The notes under the pieces are model-generated. The model was not told the origin of the DNA and searched no databases. It was given only the letters and a program-made list of their open reading frames with translations. From the NCBI GenBank assembly GCA_963715045.1, contig CAVQRC010000025.1:1-64000 (forward strand): a DNA stretch of 64,000 bases, in the 5' to 3' direction. This DNA comes from CAVQRC01 sp963715045 (lineage in GTDB: Bacteria; Planctomycetota; Planctomycetia; Pirellulales; Lacipirellulaceae). Position 1 is the stretch's first letter. The number at the start of each line of letters is the position of its first letter. Of the stretch, positions 48,452-57,083 are shown piece by piece. A program made the position numbers and the translations under genes.

Positions 48452-50593
48452 TCACCCCGCCACACGCAGCTGATTCAGCAGATTCAGACCGCGGCGATAA
48501 AGATGGCCCGCCAGGGACGACTTCCGCCCGGAGAACTGCACCACGGCTGTCATGCCACGCCGAAAGGACGAGCGGAGTTCAGGGGAAACATCGACCAGTT
48601 CGATGCGGACCTCGAACATGGCCTCGGCCGTCTGCATCGACAGGGCATCCACGGCGATTTCGCCCCCGGCGAGTTGCGTGAATGTCTCGTCCGCGACAAC
48701 GTGCGATCCGCCACCACCAACACGGACGACGCTTCCGCCGACAAGTTCGCCGGACCGCCCCGTAAGCCGCAACTGGACCGGCGTGCCGACCCGGATCTGA
48801 CTCTCGGCGAATTGCTCGGCGGTCAGCAATACCGACACTTGCCAGATCCCCGACCCGATCGTCACGAGAGGACTGCCGCGGCGGATGAAGCTGCCGAATT
48901 GCGACAGCGGTTCGCGATCGATGACGATCCCAGCGGCCGTACTCCTGACCTCCAGTTCGCGGTACTTCGCTTCGGCAAGCTGCAGCCGCTGTTGCGCTTG
49001 CACCCACCGTTTACGATTCGCGGCCGCAGCAGCCGGATCGACTTGCAGCAGACTTCGCCACAAGACCTGCAGTTGTTTCGACTCGGCCGCAGCTTCGGCT
49101 CGTGCCACGGCAAGCTCGTCGTTCTCGAGACGGCAGAGACATTGCCCGGCCACGACTCGCTCGCCGTCCTGCACGAGGGGTACGGCCAGAAACCCCTCGA
49201 CTCCGGCCCGCACGACGGTCTCTTCCGCCTGCTGCACAACCCCCACCGATTCGACCGAAGCCGGCAGTTGCAGGCACGCCGTCAGTATCAACAGGGCCAC
49301 CGACACGACCGCCGAAATAAAGATCGCCTGTCGACGGCGATCGTACAGCTCGTCGGAGAATCGCAGGTAGCGAAACCACGCCTGGCCACTCTGCCAGATG
49401 GTCGTCGCGATGAAGTAAACGGCCAGCGAGATCCCGACCAGCGGTAGCTGAACCGCGATCACCAACGCAATCCCGATCAGCACAACGATCTTGTAGCCGC
49501 TGCTGAGCAGTCCGAAGGCGGCCAGCATCCATCGGCGGCTTACACTGGCGGCAAGCTGTGGCCGTTTCACACCGTACAGCACCCGCACCAGCGTGCCCCG
49601 AATCTGGGCAAACGCTTCGCTGCGTAGATTCGGCATCCCCAGCAGATCGCTCATCACGTAGTAGCCGTCGTATTTCATCAGCGGATTGGCATTGAACCCA
49701 ATCGTCACGAGCGTCGAAAACACGACGGCCGAATGCGCCGCATCGTGAACGAGTCCCGGGCCGGTAAAGCACCAGATGGCCAGGGCGACCATCGCCGCGA
49801 TCGATTCGAAGTACATCCCTGCGAGCGCGACGATCACTCGATGCCAGCGGTTCTCGAATCCCCAGCTCGCCGATGCATCGACATAGGCACACGGCGTGAA
49901 GAGGATAAAGTAGGCCCCGATTTCGGGAACATTTCCTCCAAAGTGTTTACAGGCATATGCGTGCCCGAATTCGTGAATCACCTTCAGGCCCACGAGCAGG
50001 CACCACATCAACGGCAGGTTCTGGGTCGTCAATACGTTGGCTAACGGGCTCTGAAAGCTGTCCCATCGCCCGTACACGACATAAATCGACAGGAGGATCA
50101 TCGCGGACCACACGAGAAACGCCATTCGCGAGAACAGCGGGGCCACCCACGACAGCGAGCGCGCGAGAAACTGATCCGGCTGCATCAGCGGCACCCTGAG
50201 GAACAACAGACTCGTGATTCCTCGCTTCCGCTTCGCCTGCTGTCGTTTGGCAAAGCGGGCGTAGAGCTTGGAGCCGTCGGAGACAGGCAGACTCAGCAGT
50301 GCCCGCTGATTGAGTGAGATGATATAGCGATAGAACTCCTCTTCCTGGTCGGCATTCGTGACGCCACTGGCGCACAACCGCTCAAAGGTGCGACCCAGCG
50401 TCTCGCTGGAATTGATGGCGACGAAAACCTGGTAGTCTTCTCCCCCGATCCGGTGGCTTTGAAACGTGATCGGGTCGCGGACGACGTAGGCCGGGACACC
50501 GCTGAACAGGTGTCGGCTGACCTCGAGTTCGGGGCGGATTCCGACACGTACGTCACGCAACCGTGCGGCAATGCTCTCGGTATTGACGGCCAT
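48452..50593 (-). CDS. M50-like zinc peptidase fused to a HlyD adaptor
   Basis: About 713 residues from the ATG at 50593. The N-terminal 130 residues resemble a PqqD-like or winged domain (YVVRDPITFQSHRIGGEDYQ). Next is a polytopic membrane domain of the M50 site-2-protease class: GLKVIHEFGHAYACKHFGG (HExxH near residue 205) and FNANPLMKYDGYYVMSD, the third-ligand motif. The C-terminal third is an HlyD adaptor (VVQQAEETVVRAGVEGFLAV, a coiled-coil, STAAGIVIDREPL, SFIRRGSPLVTIGSG). The fusion puts a membrane protease or protease-like channel in line with a TolC-type exit. All metal ligands look intact. It follows the GAF-HlyD gene, ten bases apart. Confidence 0.85.
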   Translation of the reverse strand: MAVNTESIAARLRDVRVGIRPELEVSRHLFSGVPAYVVRDPITFQSHRIGGEDYQVFVAINSSETLGRTFERLCASGVTNADQEEEFYRYIISLNQRALLSLPVSDGSKLYARFAKRQQAKRKRGITSLLFLRVPLMQPDQFLARSLSWVAPLFSRMAFLVWSAMILLSIYVVYGRWDSFQSPLANVLTTQNLPLMWCLLVGLKVIHEFGHAYACKHFGGNVPEIGAYFILFTPCAYVDASASWGFENRWHRVIVALAGMYFESIAAMVALAIWCFTGPGLVHDAAHSAVVFSTLVTIGFNANPLMKYDGYYVMSDLLGMPNLRSEAFAQIRGTLVRVLYGVKRPQLAASVSRRWMLAAFGLLSSGYKIVVLIGIALVIAVQLPLVGISLAVYFIATTIWQSGQAWFRYLRFSDELYDRRRQAIFISAVVSVALLILTACLQLPASVESVGVVQQAEETVVRAGVEGFLAVPLVQDGERVVAGQCLCRLENDELAVARAEAAAESKQLQVLWRSLLQVDPAAAAANRKRWVQAQQRLQLAEAKYRELEVRSTAAGIVIDREPLSQFGSFIRRGSPLVTIGSGIWQVSVLLTAEQFAESQIRVGTPVQLRLTGRSGELVGGSVVRVGGGGSHVVADETFTQLAGGEIAVDALSMQTAEAMFEVRIELVDVSPELRSSFRRGMTAVVQFSGRKSSLAGHLYRRGLNLLNQLRVAG

Positions 50594-50603
50594 CACATGC
50601 GAC

Positions 50604-52571
50604 TCACAGTTTCCAGAGCTGGATTCTTACGCCGTCGATGACTCGATGCAGCCATACCCACCAGATCGGGTGGCGACCGACGTCGACGCGGGCGACGCCC
50701 TCCATCCCGGATCGCCACCACTCGGGCACGGGTCCGTCGAGATGGGCTTCGGCAATGAACACATTGCGTCCCTGATGGGCAACGGATTCGGCATCGAGAC
50801 GCCGGACGCGCAGCGGCAGGCTGACATCGGGTCTGGCTGAGAGTGCCACTTCGCCAGGCTCGTCGACCTTGATCAGCGTCGCCGCGTATTCGGGTACGTG
50901 TAACCGCAGCTTCCATTCCCCGGCTTCGGCAATGCGTAGCAGCGGCTCGCCGAGCGGGACGATCTCGCCGATCCGCGTTCTCAGATCTCCTTCGACAATG
51001 ACACCGTCGCACGGCGCGGACGCTCGAGCGGGCGATGCGGCGTTCGACCATCTGCAGCCGGCTGCGGGTCCGCTCGGCTTCGGCTTCGGCCTGGGCCGCC
51101 GCCGCCAGATCCCGCTCCGCAATGGCATGCGCCATGTCGACCTCGGCGATTCTCAGTCCCGCGGTTAGCACGGATTGCTCGGCCAGCAACTCCCGCGTAT
51201 CGAGGACGGCCACGAGTTGCCCGGCGCGGACCGTGTCCCCCGGCCGCACCAGAGCCGACACCAATTGCCCCTCGTAGGGCGCGGCCAAATACCGCTCTTC
51301 CCGAGGCTCGATAAGACAGGGAACCGTCACGGTGTAGTGCCGCTTTCCGAACGTCACCCAGACCGCGAGAGCGATCACCAGTGCCGCGAGTATCCGTCGC
51401 CGCCACCGCCCTGGCTCGCGGAACTTCGCGACCGCGGACCACATCGAGTCGGTCGCATGCTGAAATACGCCTTTGCTGGCCTGCTCCAGCAGCATCAAGT
51501 TGGCGGCCAGTGGCTGGAGGACCTCCTGCACCTTTTCCAGTTTGCGCGCGTGAAGTTCTGCCCCACCGGATTGCGGAGACTGACAACCGCTACCGTGGCG
51601 CCTCGGACAACCAGCGGGATCGACGCCACCGGCTGGTTGCCGACGCTCGCGTGCCATTCTCCATGCAGCCGGTGGCCCGTGCTGACAATCTCTCGGGTCG
51701 TTTCGTGCTCGCGTTGGAAACAGATGAAGTCCTCCGCATCCAGGCACTCGCACATCGCCTGCATCACGGCCCGCGAACCCGGGCTGCGGGGATAGAGCTC
51801 ATCGAATCCCGAGATGCACATGAGCTTGATGCCCCGCCCGCGTACCAGGCCCAGTGCCACCTGATCGCAGCCCAGCTTGCTCTTCAGGCCATTTGCCAGG
51901 GAAAAGGCGAATTCCTGCAGCGACTGATTGCCCCCCTTGGCGAGGCCCGCCGAGACCGCCGCAGAGTTGTCTTCGGCGTCCCGCTGACCCTTGTGGCATC
52001 CGGCTGCGGCGGCCGCGATCACGGTCAACAGGGCGGTCAGCTCCTTGAGCCGGGCCTGGGCCGCCTCGGGATGGGGACACGGAATCACGACAGCGACCGC
52101 CCCCACGATGCCCTGCGAACCGATCTTCAGCGGCGCGGCGAGCACGGCCAAGCGTCCCTGATAGCCGTCGGCCTGATAGAACCGGGCTGCGGTGTGCCGC
52201 TTGTAGCGAGCGTTGAGCAGGAGCCCTTCGCAGATCTTTCGCCACGCGCGACGGGCCGAAGCATTGACCTCGACGTGATCTTCCACCGTGCCGTCAGCGA
52301 GGTCCGCCCTCAAGGTCGCGTATCCGGCCTCGAAGTGACTGGCGACTAATTCGAGTCCCCGGCGAAATGTCTCCCGCTGAGATTTGCAGTGGTACAACGA
52401 TTCCAGCCCGAGCTCAGCGGCAGACGCAGACGGCGGCGCGGCGGCGGCAGTGTCCGGCTGCCCTGGCGGAGCAACGGCTTGCCCCGCTGCCGCAGCCTCG
52501 ACGGGCGGTGCTGGTCTCGCGGTCCGCATGCCAGGGCCTCCCGTTGCAGGTTCCTCTTCGACGCCCTTCAT
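50604..52571 (-). CDS. GAF domain fused to a HlyD adaptor, two frameshifts
   Basis: About 655 residues after two one-base losses are repaired (near 51565 and 51015). The first 330 residues are cytoplasmic and hold one or two GAF-like domains (LGCDQVALGLVRGRGIKLMC, then ASIPLVVRGATVAVVSLRNP), rich in Ala and Pro at the start. A helix (RILAALVIALAVWVTFG) then crosses the membrane, followed by an adaptor: VPCLIEPREERYLAAPYEGQ, VRPGDTVRAGQLVAVLD, a coiled-coil, PCDGVIVEGDLRTRIGEIVP and WKLRLHVPEYAATLI. The GAF part could sense a small molecule inside and act through the adaptor. It starts three bases after the PilZ stop, so they are one transcript. Confidence 0.82.
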
Positions 52572-52574
52572 AGC

Positions 52575-52973
52575 TCAGCGAACCGCGTTCTTCAGGTCAA
52601 TCGCATTCAAGAAGCGAAAGCCGACTTCGAACGCGTCTTCCTGGACCATCCGGCACCGCATGCATCGTCCGAACAGTGAACCGAGACAGAGTTGCGCGTC
52701 ATCGAATGCGAGCCAGAATACATCGCCTGCCATCAGCGGAGTGGAAGTGAGCACCCGGCAACCGCCGTCAGAGATATCGGCCGTCATGGCTTCGACCGTC
52801 ATCGCCGTTCGTTCGCTGCTGTTGGCCGGGCGGATCACGACGCGTGTCCGAACATCGATCCGCTCGCTCGACCGCTGTGCGAGAATCGCCTGGTCTGTGT
52901 TGTTTTCCAACTCGTTCAACGCTTCGAGAGCGTCGGACACGCCGAGGATATCGTCATCAAAATCGTTGAACAC
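52575..52973 (-). CDS. PilZ domain protein (c-di-GMP binding)
   Basis: About 132 residues from a GTG. The PilZ fold and both c-di-GMP motifs are visible: RSSER at residues 34-38 (RxxxR) and, later, DISDGG in ATDISDGGCRVLTS-type context (D/NxSxxG). An acidic N-terminus precedes (FNDFDDDILG). It lies three bases upstream of the GAF-HlyD gene and about 120 bases downstream of the second GspG gene, on the same strand. Likely a c-di-GMP receptor that adjusts export or pilus activity; the target is inferred from position. Confidence 0.88.
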   Translation of the reverse strand: MFNDFDDDILGVSDALEALNELENNTDQAILAQRSSERIDVRTRVVIRPANSSERTAMTVEAMTADISDGGCRVLTSTPLMAGDVFWLAFDDAQLCLGSLFGRCMRCRMVQEDAFEVGFRFLNAIDLKNAVR

Positions 52974-53094
52974 GGTCGTTACGTCGCTTTCTGCAGGCGT
53001 GATTCAATTTCGGCGACCTGGTATCGTCAGGGATCGGTCCGGGCAGGCCATCGTTCTTAGATCAGCTGCTCAACACGTTCTTGCTCCACGTGGG

Positions 53095-53421
53095 TCAGTG
53101 ATCGTGACCGACGACATTACCGCGGGAGTCGATCGAGTACTGGCTGCCATCGACGGGACACTTGGGCAGACCGTCGATAAAGTACGAGGGGTCGGTGGCA
53201 ATGTCGCTGAGATCAGCCGCGGGGAGCCTGCCATGTTCACGCCGCCACAGAAAGACCTCCATTTCGATGTCACCCTGAATCACGTTGCAGGCCTCGCGAT
53301 CGGCGCTGGACGTTGTGTCAAACATGCGACTGATAACAATCGCGCCCACGAGACCAAGCACACCGAGCACGGCCGTCAACTCCATGAGCGTGTACGCCCG
53401 GCGGTGAATTCTGGATGGCAC
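53095..53421 (-). CDS. Second GspG-like pseudopilin
   Basis: About 108 residues from the GTG at 53421, which has GGGAGAG six bases upstream; a TTG start at 53460 would overlap the GspF stop. Prepilin signal HRRAYTLMELTAVLGVLGLV (Ala-Tyr before the Thr-Leu, Glu present). The end, LPAADLSDIATDPSYFIDGL, is clearly related to the GspG at 37078, so these are paralogues. Two Cys (EACNVI, GLPKCP) are in this copy only. It is the third gene of the gspE-gspF-gspG set. Confidence 0.82.
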   Translation of the reverse strand: MPSRIHRRAYTLMELTAVLGVLGLVGAIVISRMFDTTSSADREACNVIQGDIEMEVFLWRREHGRLPAADLSDIATDPSYFIDGLPKCPVDGSQYSIDSRGNVVGHDH

Positions 53422-53434
53422 GATTGCTCTCCCG

Positions 53435-54475
53435 TTAATGAACCGTTTGAACCATGTCAAACATAGGTAAGTAAATCGCCAGGAGCACGAACGCGATGGC
53501 GGACGCCAGCGAAATGGTCAGAATCGGCTCGATCGTACCGACCATGGCGGTCGTCCTCCGCTCGATTTCCTCGCGCAGGTACTCCCGGATGCGGGCGGTC
53601 GACTGCGGCATTTTGCCGGTCTTTTCCCCGACAATCACGAGCTGGCTGACGACCGGGGGAAACATGGCCGCGTGCCGCTCCATCTCGCGACTGAACCGCT
53701 CGCCGCGCTGCACGGCCGACTCGAGCGCGAGCACCGCCCTCTGGACGGCTCGGTTGCCTACCGCATCGGAGCATTCCCGCAGCGCTTCGGCGAGGGTGAA
53801 GCCGGCCTCCATGAGGTTGCCCAGAACGTCCATCAGTTGCAGCACGGCAATATCCCGGATCCAGGTACCAATCAGCGGAAGGTGAATCAACTGAGCGTCC
53901 ATCCGGAGAGCCAGTTCGGGATGCTTGCGGAGCTGCTTAATCATGATCGCGATCGTGAGCACGGCGATTGCGATCATCCAGCCGTAGCGTTTCCCGACCG
54001 TAGAGATCGCAATCAGGCTCTGCGTGACGGCCGGCAGGGTGATTCCTGCGTGGCGGTACGTCTCTTCGAAGGTCGGTACCACGAAGGTGAGCATGAAAGT
54101 AATGACCGCCGTACCGAGGAGTGCGACGACGATTGGATACGCCAGCTTCCGCTTGACGTCGGCCTTCATTTTTCCGGACGCATGTCGTTGTGTGCAGACG
54201 CGGGCCAGCGTTTCGGGCAGCGTCCCTGCGCGTTCCCCGACGCGGACCTGACTGACGAGAATTGGATCGAACGACTCCGGATACCGCGCCAGCGCGGCGC
54301 TGAAGGCCTCTCCGGTTTCGATCTTCAGCCGCAACGTATTGAGCACCGGCTTGTAGCGGGCGAGGGCCTTTTCCTGCGCCAGCGTCGCGAGTGCCTTGGG
54401 GAGTGAGACACCGTTTTCGATCAAGGTCGTGAGGTTGCGGAGCAGGGTCGTCAGGTCTTTGGAAGCGATCGTCAC
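53435..54475 (-). CDS. gspF: GspF/PilC-like platform protein
   Basis: About 346 residues from a GTG. The two tandem four-helix GspF domains are plain: the first with LTTLIENGVSLPKALATLA, the second with QLMDVLGNLMEAGFTLAEAL and SAVQRGERFSREMERH, and three membrane helices (VVALLGTAVITFMLTFVVP, MIAIAVLTIAIMIK, ISLASAIAFVLLAIYLPM). The family's short cytoplasmic N-terminus is reduced. It is the inner-membrane rotor on which the ATPase GspE acts. It follows gspE by 124 bases. Confidence 0.92.
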   Translation of the reverse strand: MTIASKDLTTLLRNLTTLIENGVSLPKALATLAQEKALARYKPVLNTLRLKIETGEAFSAALARYPESFDPILVSQVRVGERAGTLPETLARVCTQRHASGKMKADVKRKLAYPIVVALLGTAVITFMLTFVVPTFEETYRHAGITLPAVTQSLIAISTVGKRYGWMIAIAVLTIAIMIKQLRKHPELALRMDAQLIHLPLIGTWIRDIAVLQLMDVLGNLMEAGFTLAEALRECSDAVGNRAVQRAVLALESAVQRGERFSREMERHAAMFPPVVSQLVIVGEKTGKMPQSTARIREYLREEIERRTTAMVGTIEPILTISLASAIAFVLLAIYLPMFDMVQTVH

Positions 54476-54599
54476 GTGGCCCCGCGACCCGATCCATCGC
54501 TTAAACGGGTTCCGCGCGGCGTTCGTCTCCTGTTCGGCGGGCGCGTGTTCCGGCCAGCCAGGTCATGGATCGAGTGTTGGTCGGTTGACGCATGGCGGC

Positions 54600-56291
54600 T
54601 CAGCTCGACAGTTTGTAGAAGACTTCTTCCAGCGTGGTGTGGCCGGCGATGACTTGCTCCATGCCGGCGTCGGCCAGTTCCACCATGCCGTCGGCCACGG
54701 CAACCTCGCGCAACCGGCTCGCCGGCTCGCCGTGCTCGATCGCTTCGGCCATCGCGCCCGAGACAACCAGCGTCTCGGAAATCGGGATTCGGCCGGAGTA
54801 GCCGGTACCCAGACACTTGCGGCAGCCGCGACCGCGGTAGAACACGGCCTCACTGGTATCGATGCGATCGCTGGCCAGTGCCTTGAGCAGGTTTGCGTTG
54901 GGCGTGCAGGGTTCCTTGCATTCGGAACAGATCTTGCGCAGCAGCCGCTGGGCAACCGAACCCAGCAACGCGCCGCCGACCGTGAAGCTGTCGATCCCCA
55001 GATCCACGAGCCGGGCCACCGCTCCCACCGCATCGTTGGTGTGCAGCGTGCTGAGCACCAGGTGCCCCGTGAGCGCCGCCCGGACAGCCAGTCGGGCCGT
55101 CTCGTCGTCCCGGATCTCACCCAGCATGATCACGTCCGGATCCTGCCGCATGATGTACTTCAGCGCCGTCGCGAACCCCATCCCGTGATCGTTGTCGGCC
55201 GCCACCTGGTTGATGCCGGGAAGCCGGTACTCGACCGGATCCTCGACCGTGACGATGTTTCGCGTCACCTTGTTGAGCCGCGACAGGATCGCGTACATCG
55301 TCGTGCTTTTCCCCGAACCGGTCGGACCCGTGACGACCACCATGCCATGCGGCTTCTCGATCAACGACAGGATCGTCCGCAGGTTGTCGCTCGGCAGACC
55401 CAGCGTCGACAAGTCGAACGTCTTGTTGCCTTCGTCGAGCAGCCGCATTACGACTTTCTCGCCGGCCACGGTCGGGATCAGGCTCACGCGAAAGTTCACC
55501 CGCGTACCAGCTTCGTGAATCGACAGCCGGCCGTCCTGAGGTCGCCGCGTTTCCGTCGTGTCGAGGTCGGCCATGACCTTGATTCGGGCAATGACGGCTT
55601 CTTCGATGTGGTTGGGGATCGTCATCACCGTCTGCAACTCACCGTCGACCCGGTACCGCACCCGCATTTCGGGCGTGAACGGCTCGAGATGAATGTCGCT
55701 CGTATTGGCGTTGATCGCCCCCATCATGATCGCCCGCACCAGACGTACGACCGGTGCCTGCTCTTCCTCTTCGACAAGGTGCACTTCGTCGTCGTCTTCG
55801 ATGAAGTGTTCAGCGTCCACCAGGTCGGACATCTTCATGTCGACGATCGTCTGCCGCGCAACCAGCCGTTCGTCGAACCCGCGGTCGAGGGCCGTCTGCA
55901 CGGCACCTTCGAGCGCTACCACAGGCTCGATGCGATAGCCGGTGATCAGCTCCGCTTCGGAAACGGCTTCGATGTCGTCGGGAGCCACCATCGCCAGCCG
56001 GAGCGTGTCGCCGTCGACTCGAATCGGGACCATCGAACGGGATCGCGCGAGATTCTCGGGCAGCAGTCGCGCGATCTGAGGATTGACTGCCTGGGGCACG
56101 ATCTCCTGAAAGGCGACGCCGTATTGCTCCGACAGCGCTTCCCCCAGCTGATCGAGGTCGATCAAACCGCGACGGACGAGAATCGCGCCGAGCATCCCCT
56201 GTTCGGACCCCTGCGAAGCAAGCGCCGACGTGAGCTGGCCTTCGGTGATCCAGCCGCGGTCAATCAGAATGTCGCCAAGTCGTTTTGCCAT
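54600..56291 (-). CDS. gspE: GspE/PilB-like assembly ATPase
   Basis: About 563 residues. The N-terminal MshEN/GspE-N domain (LGDILIDRGWITEGQLTSAL, GLIDLDQLGEALSEQYG) is followed by the secretion ATPase: Walker A VVTGPTGSGKSTTMYAIL near residue 322, the Asp box VTVEDPVEYRLPGINQVA, Walker B DPDVIMLGEIRDDETARLA and the His box GHLVLSTLHTNDAVG. The four-Cys zinc site is intact (CSECKEPC and CRKCLGTGYSGR). It powers pseudopilus assembly. It is the second gene after the response regulator on the same strand. MshEN domains of this type can bind c-di-GMP, in line with the PilZ gene downstream. Confidence 0.95.
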   Translation of the reverse strand: MAKRLGDILIDRGWITEGQLTSALASQGSEQGMLGAILVRRGLIDLDQLGEALSEQYGVAFQEIVPQAVNPQIARLLPENLARSRSMVPIRVDGDTLRLAMVAPDDIEAVSEAELITGYRIEPVVALEGAVQTALDRGFDERLVARQTIVDMKMSDLVDAEHFIEDDDEVHLVEEEEQAPVVRLVRAIMMGAINANTSDIHLEPFTPEMRVRYRVDGELQTVMTIPNHIEEAVIARIKVMADLDTTETRRPQDGRLSIHEAGTRVNFRVSLIPTVAGEKVVMRLLDEGNKTFDLSTLGLPSDNLRTILSLIEKPHGMVVVTGPTGSGKSTTMYAILSRLNKVTRNIVTVEDPVEYRLPGINQVAADNDHGMGFATALKYIMRQDPDVIMLGEIRDDETARLAVRAALTGHLVLSTLHTNDAVGAVARLVDLGIDSFTVGGALLGSVAQRLLRKICSECKEPCTPNANLLKALASDRIDTSEAVFYRGRGCRKCLGTGYSGRIPISETLVVSGAMAEAIEHGEPASRLREVAVADGMVELADAGMEQVIAGHTTLEEVFYKLSS

Positions 56292-56357
56292 CGAGTTCTA
56301 CGTGTTGGCCGCGCGACGTGTCGGGGAGTAACGGCACCGCGTCGGGTGCCGCGAACA

Positions 56358-56762
56358 TCAGGAATTCAGGGGCGTGCCGAGCGGCGTTCCGGTCAACAGC
56401 GCTTCGACCTTTCGCTCGAGCACGAGCGGGTCATAGGGGGTCACCAGGTACGCGTCCGCGCCCGCGTTGTGAGCCTTCTGGACATTGTCGAGGTCCGAAT
56501 TGCTTGAAAGCAGAATGGTCGGGATCTCGCTCGTCTGCTCGTCATTGCTGAGACGATTGAGAAACTCGAGTCCTTCCATGCCAGGCAGAATCTGATCGAC
56601 GATCACCATCTCGGGCCGATTCTGTTTGAGCCACGTGAAGGCGTCCTCGGCTTTACTCTTGAGTACGACCTCGTACCCGAGCAATTCCAGACGGAATCGC
56701 GTGACCTCGGCCAGGATCGGTTCTTCCTCGATCAGCAGAATCTGTGTGCGGTCGTCTTGCAT
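56358..56762 (-). CDS. Single-domain response regulator
   Basis: About 134 residues: a lone receiver domain (ILLIEEEPILAEVTRFRLEL, phospho-acceptor Asp at residue 56 in VIVDQILPG, then TILLSSNSDL). The acidic pocket is EEE. The usual Lys before the last helix is replaced (LVTPYDPLVL in place of KPFDP), so phosphorylation may not switch it normally. The start at 56762 is chosen because it begins the domain; longer frames upstream run through a simple repeat. It lies 66 bases upstream of gspE, so it may adjust the machine, as in pilus systems. Histidine kinase not in the window. Confidence 0.82.
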   Translation of the reverse strand: MQDDRTQILLIEEEPILAEVTRFRLELLGYEVVLKSKAEDAFTWLKQNRPEMVIVDQILPGMEGLEFLNRLSNDEQTSEIPTILLSSNSDLDNVQKAHNAGADAYLVTPYDPLVLERKVEALLTGTPLGTPLNS

Positions 56763-56808
56763 CGATGCCCCGTGCAGTTCAATGGTCCACAGTAACGTAG
56801 GTCGAGGA

Positions 56809-56910
56809 TGGGACGCTGGGACTGCTGGGACGCTGGGACGTACTGGGACTACTGGGACTATGGGACTACGGGACTGTGGGACGCTGGGACTGTGGGACGC
56901 TGGGACTGTA
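56809..56910. repeat. Short simple repeat (GGGAC units)
   Basis: About ten copies of GGGAC followed by TGTGGGACGCTGGGACT-like spacers of 9-12 bases. It lies between the response regulator and the divergent lipoprotein gene, where promoters would be expected. The rest of 56763-57083 shows nothing else. Confidence 0.7.
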
Positions 56911-57083
56911 AGAGTCTGAGGGGTTGTAGTGGTGGGAGGGGATGGTTTGCCGGGGGTTGGGCGGAGGCTCTCGACGCACCGTCCGCGGCGGGCCGTAAAC
57001 CGGGCTAGGCTTGCGATGAGGCTTCGCCTCGTGCCCGCTGGTGCTCTTTCCGCTGTTGTGATCGCGTTTGCCTGGTGATCTCG

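Noticed and set aside
48094..48681. Plus-strand frame entering the M50-HlyD gene end
   Set aside because: Runs through hairpin repeats and the antisense of the adaptor; no domain.
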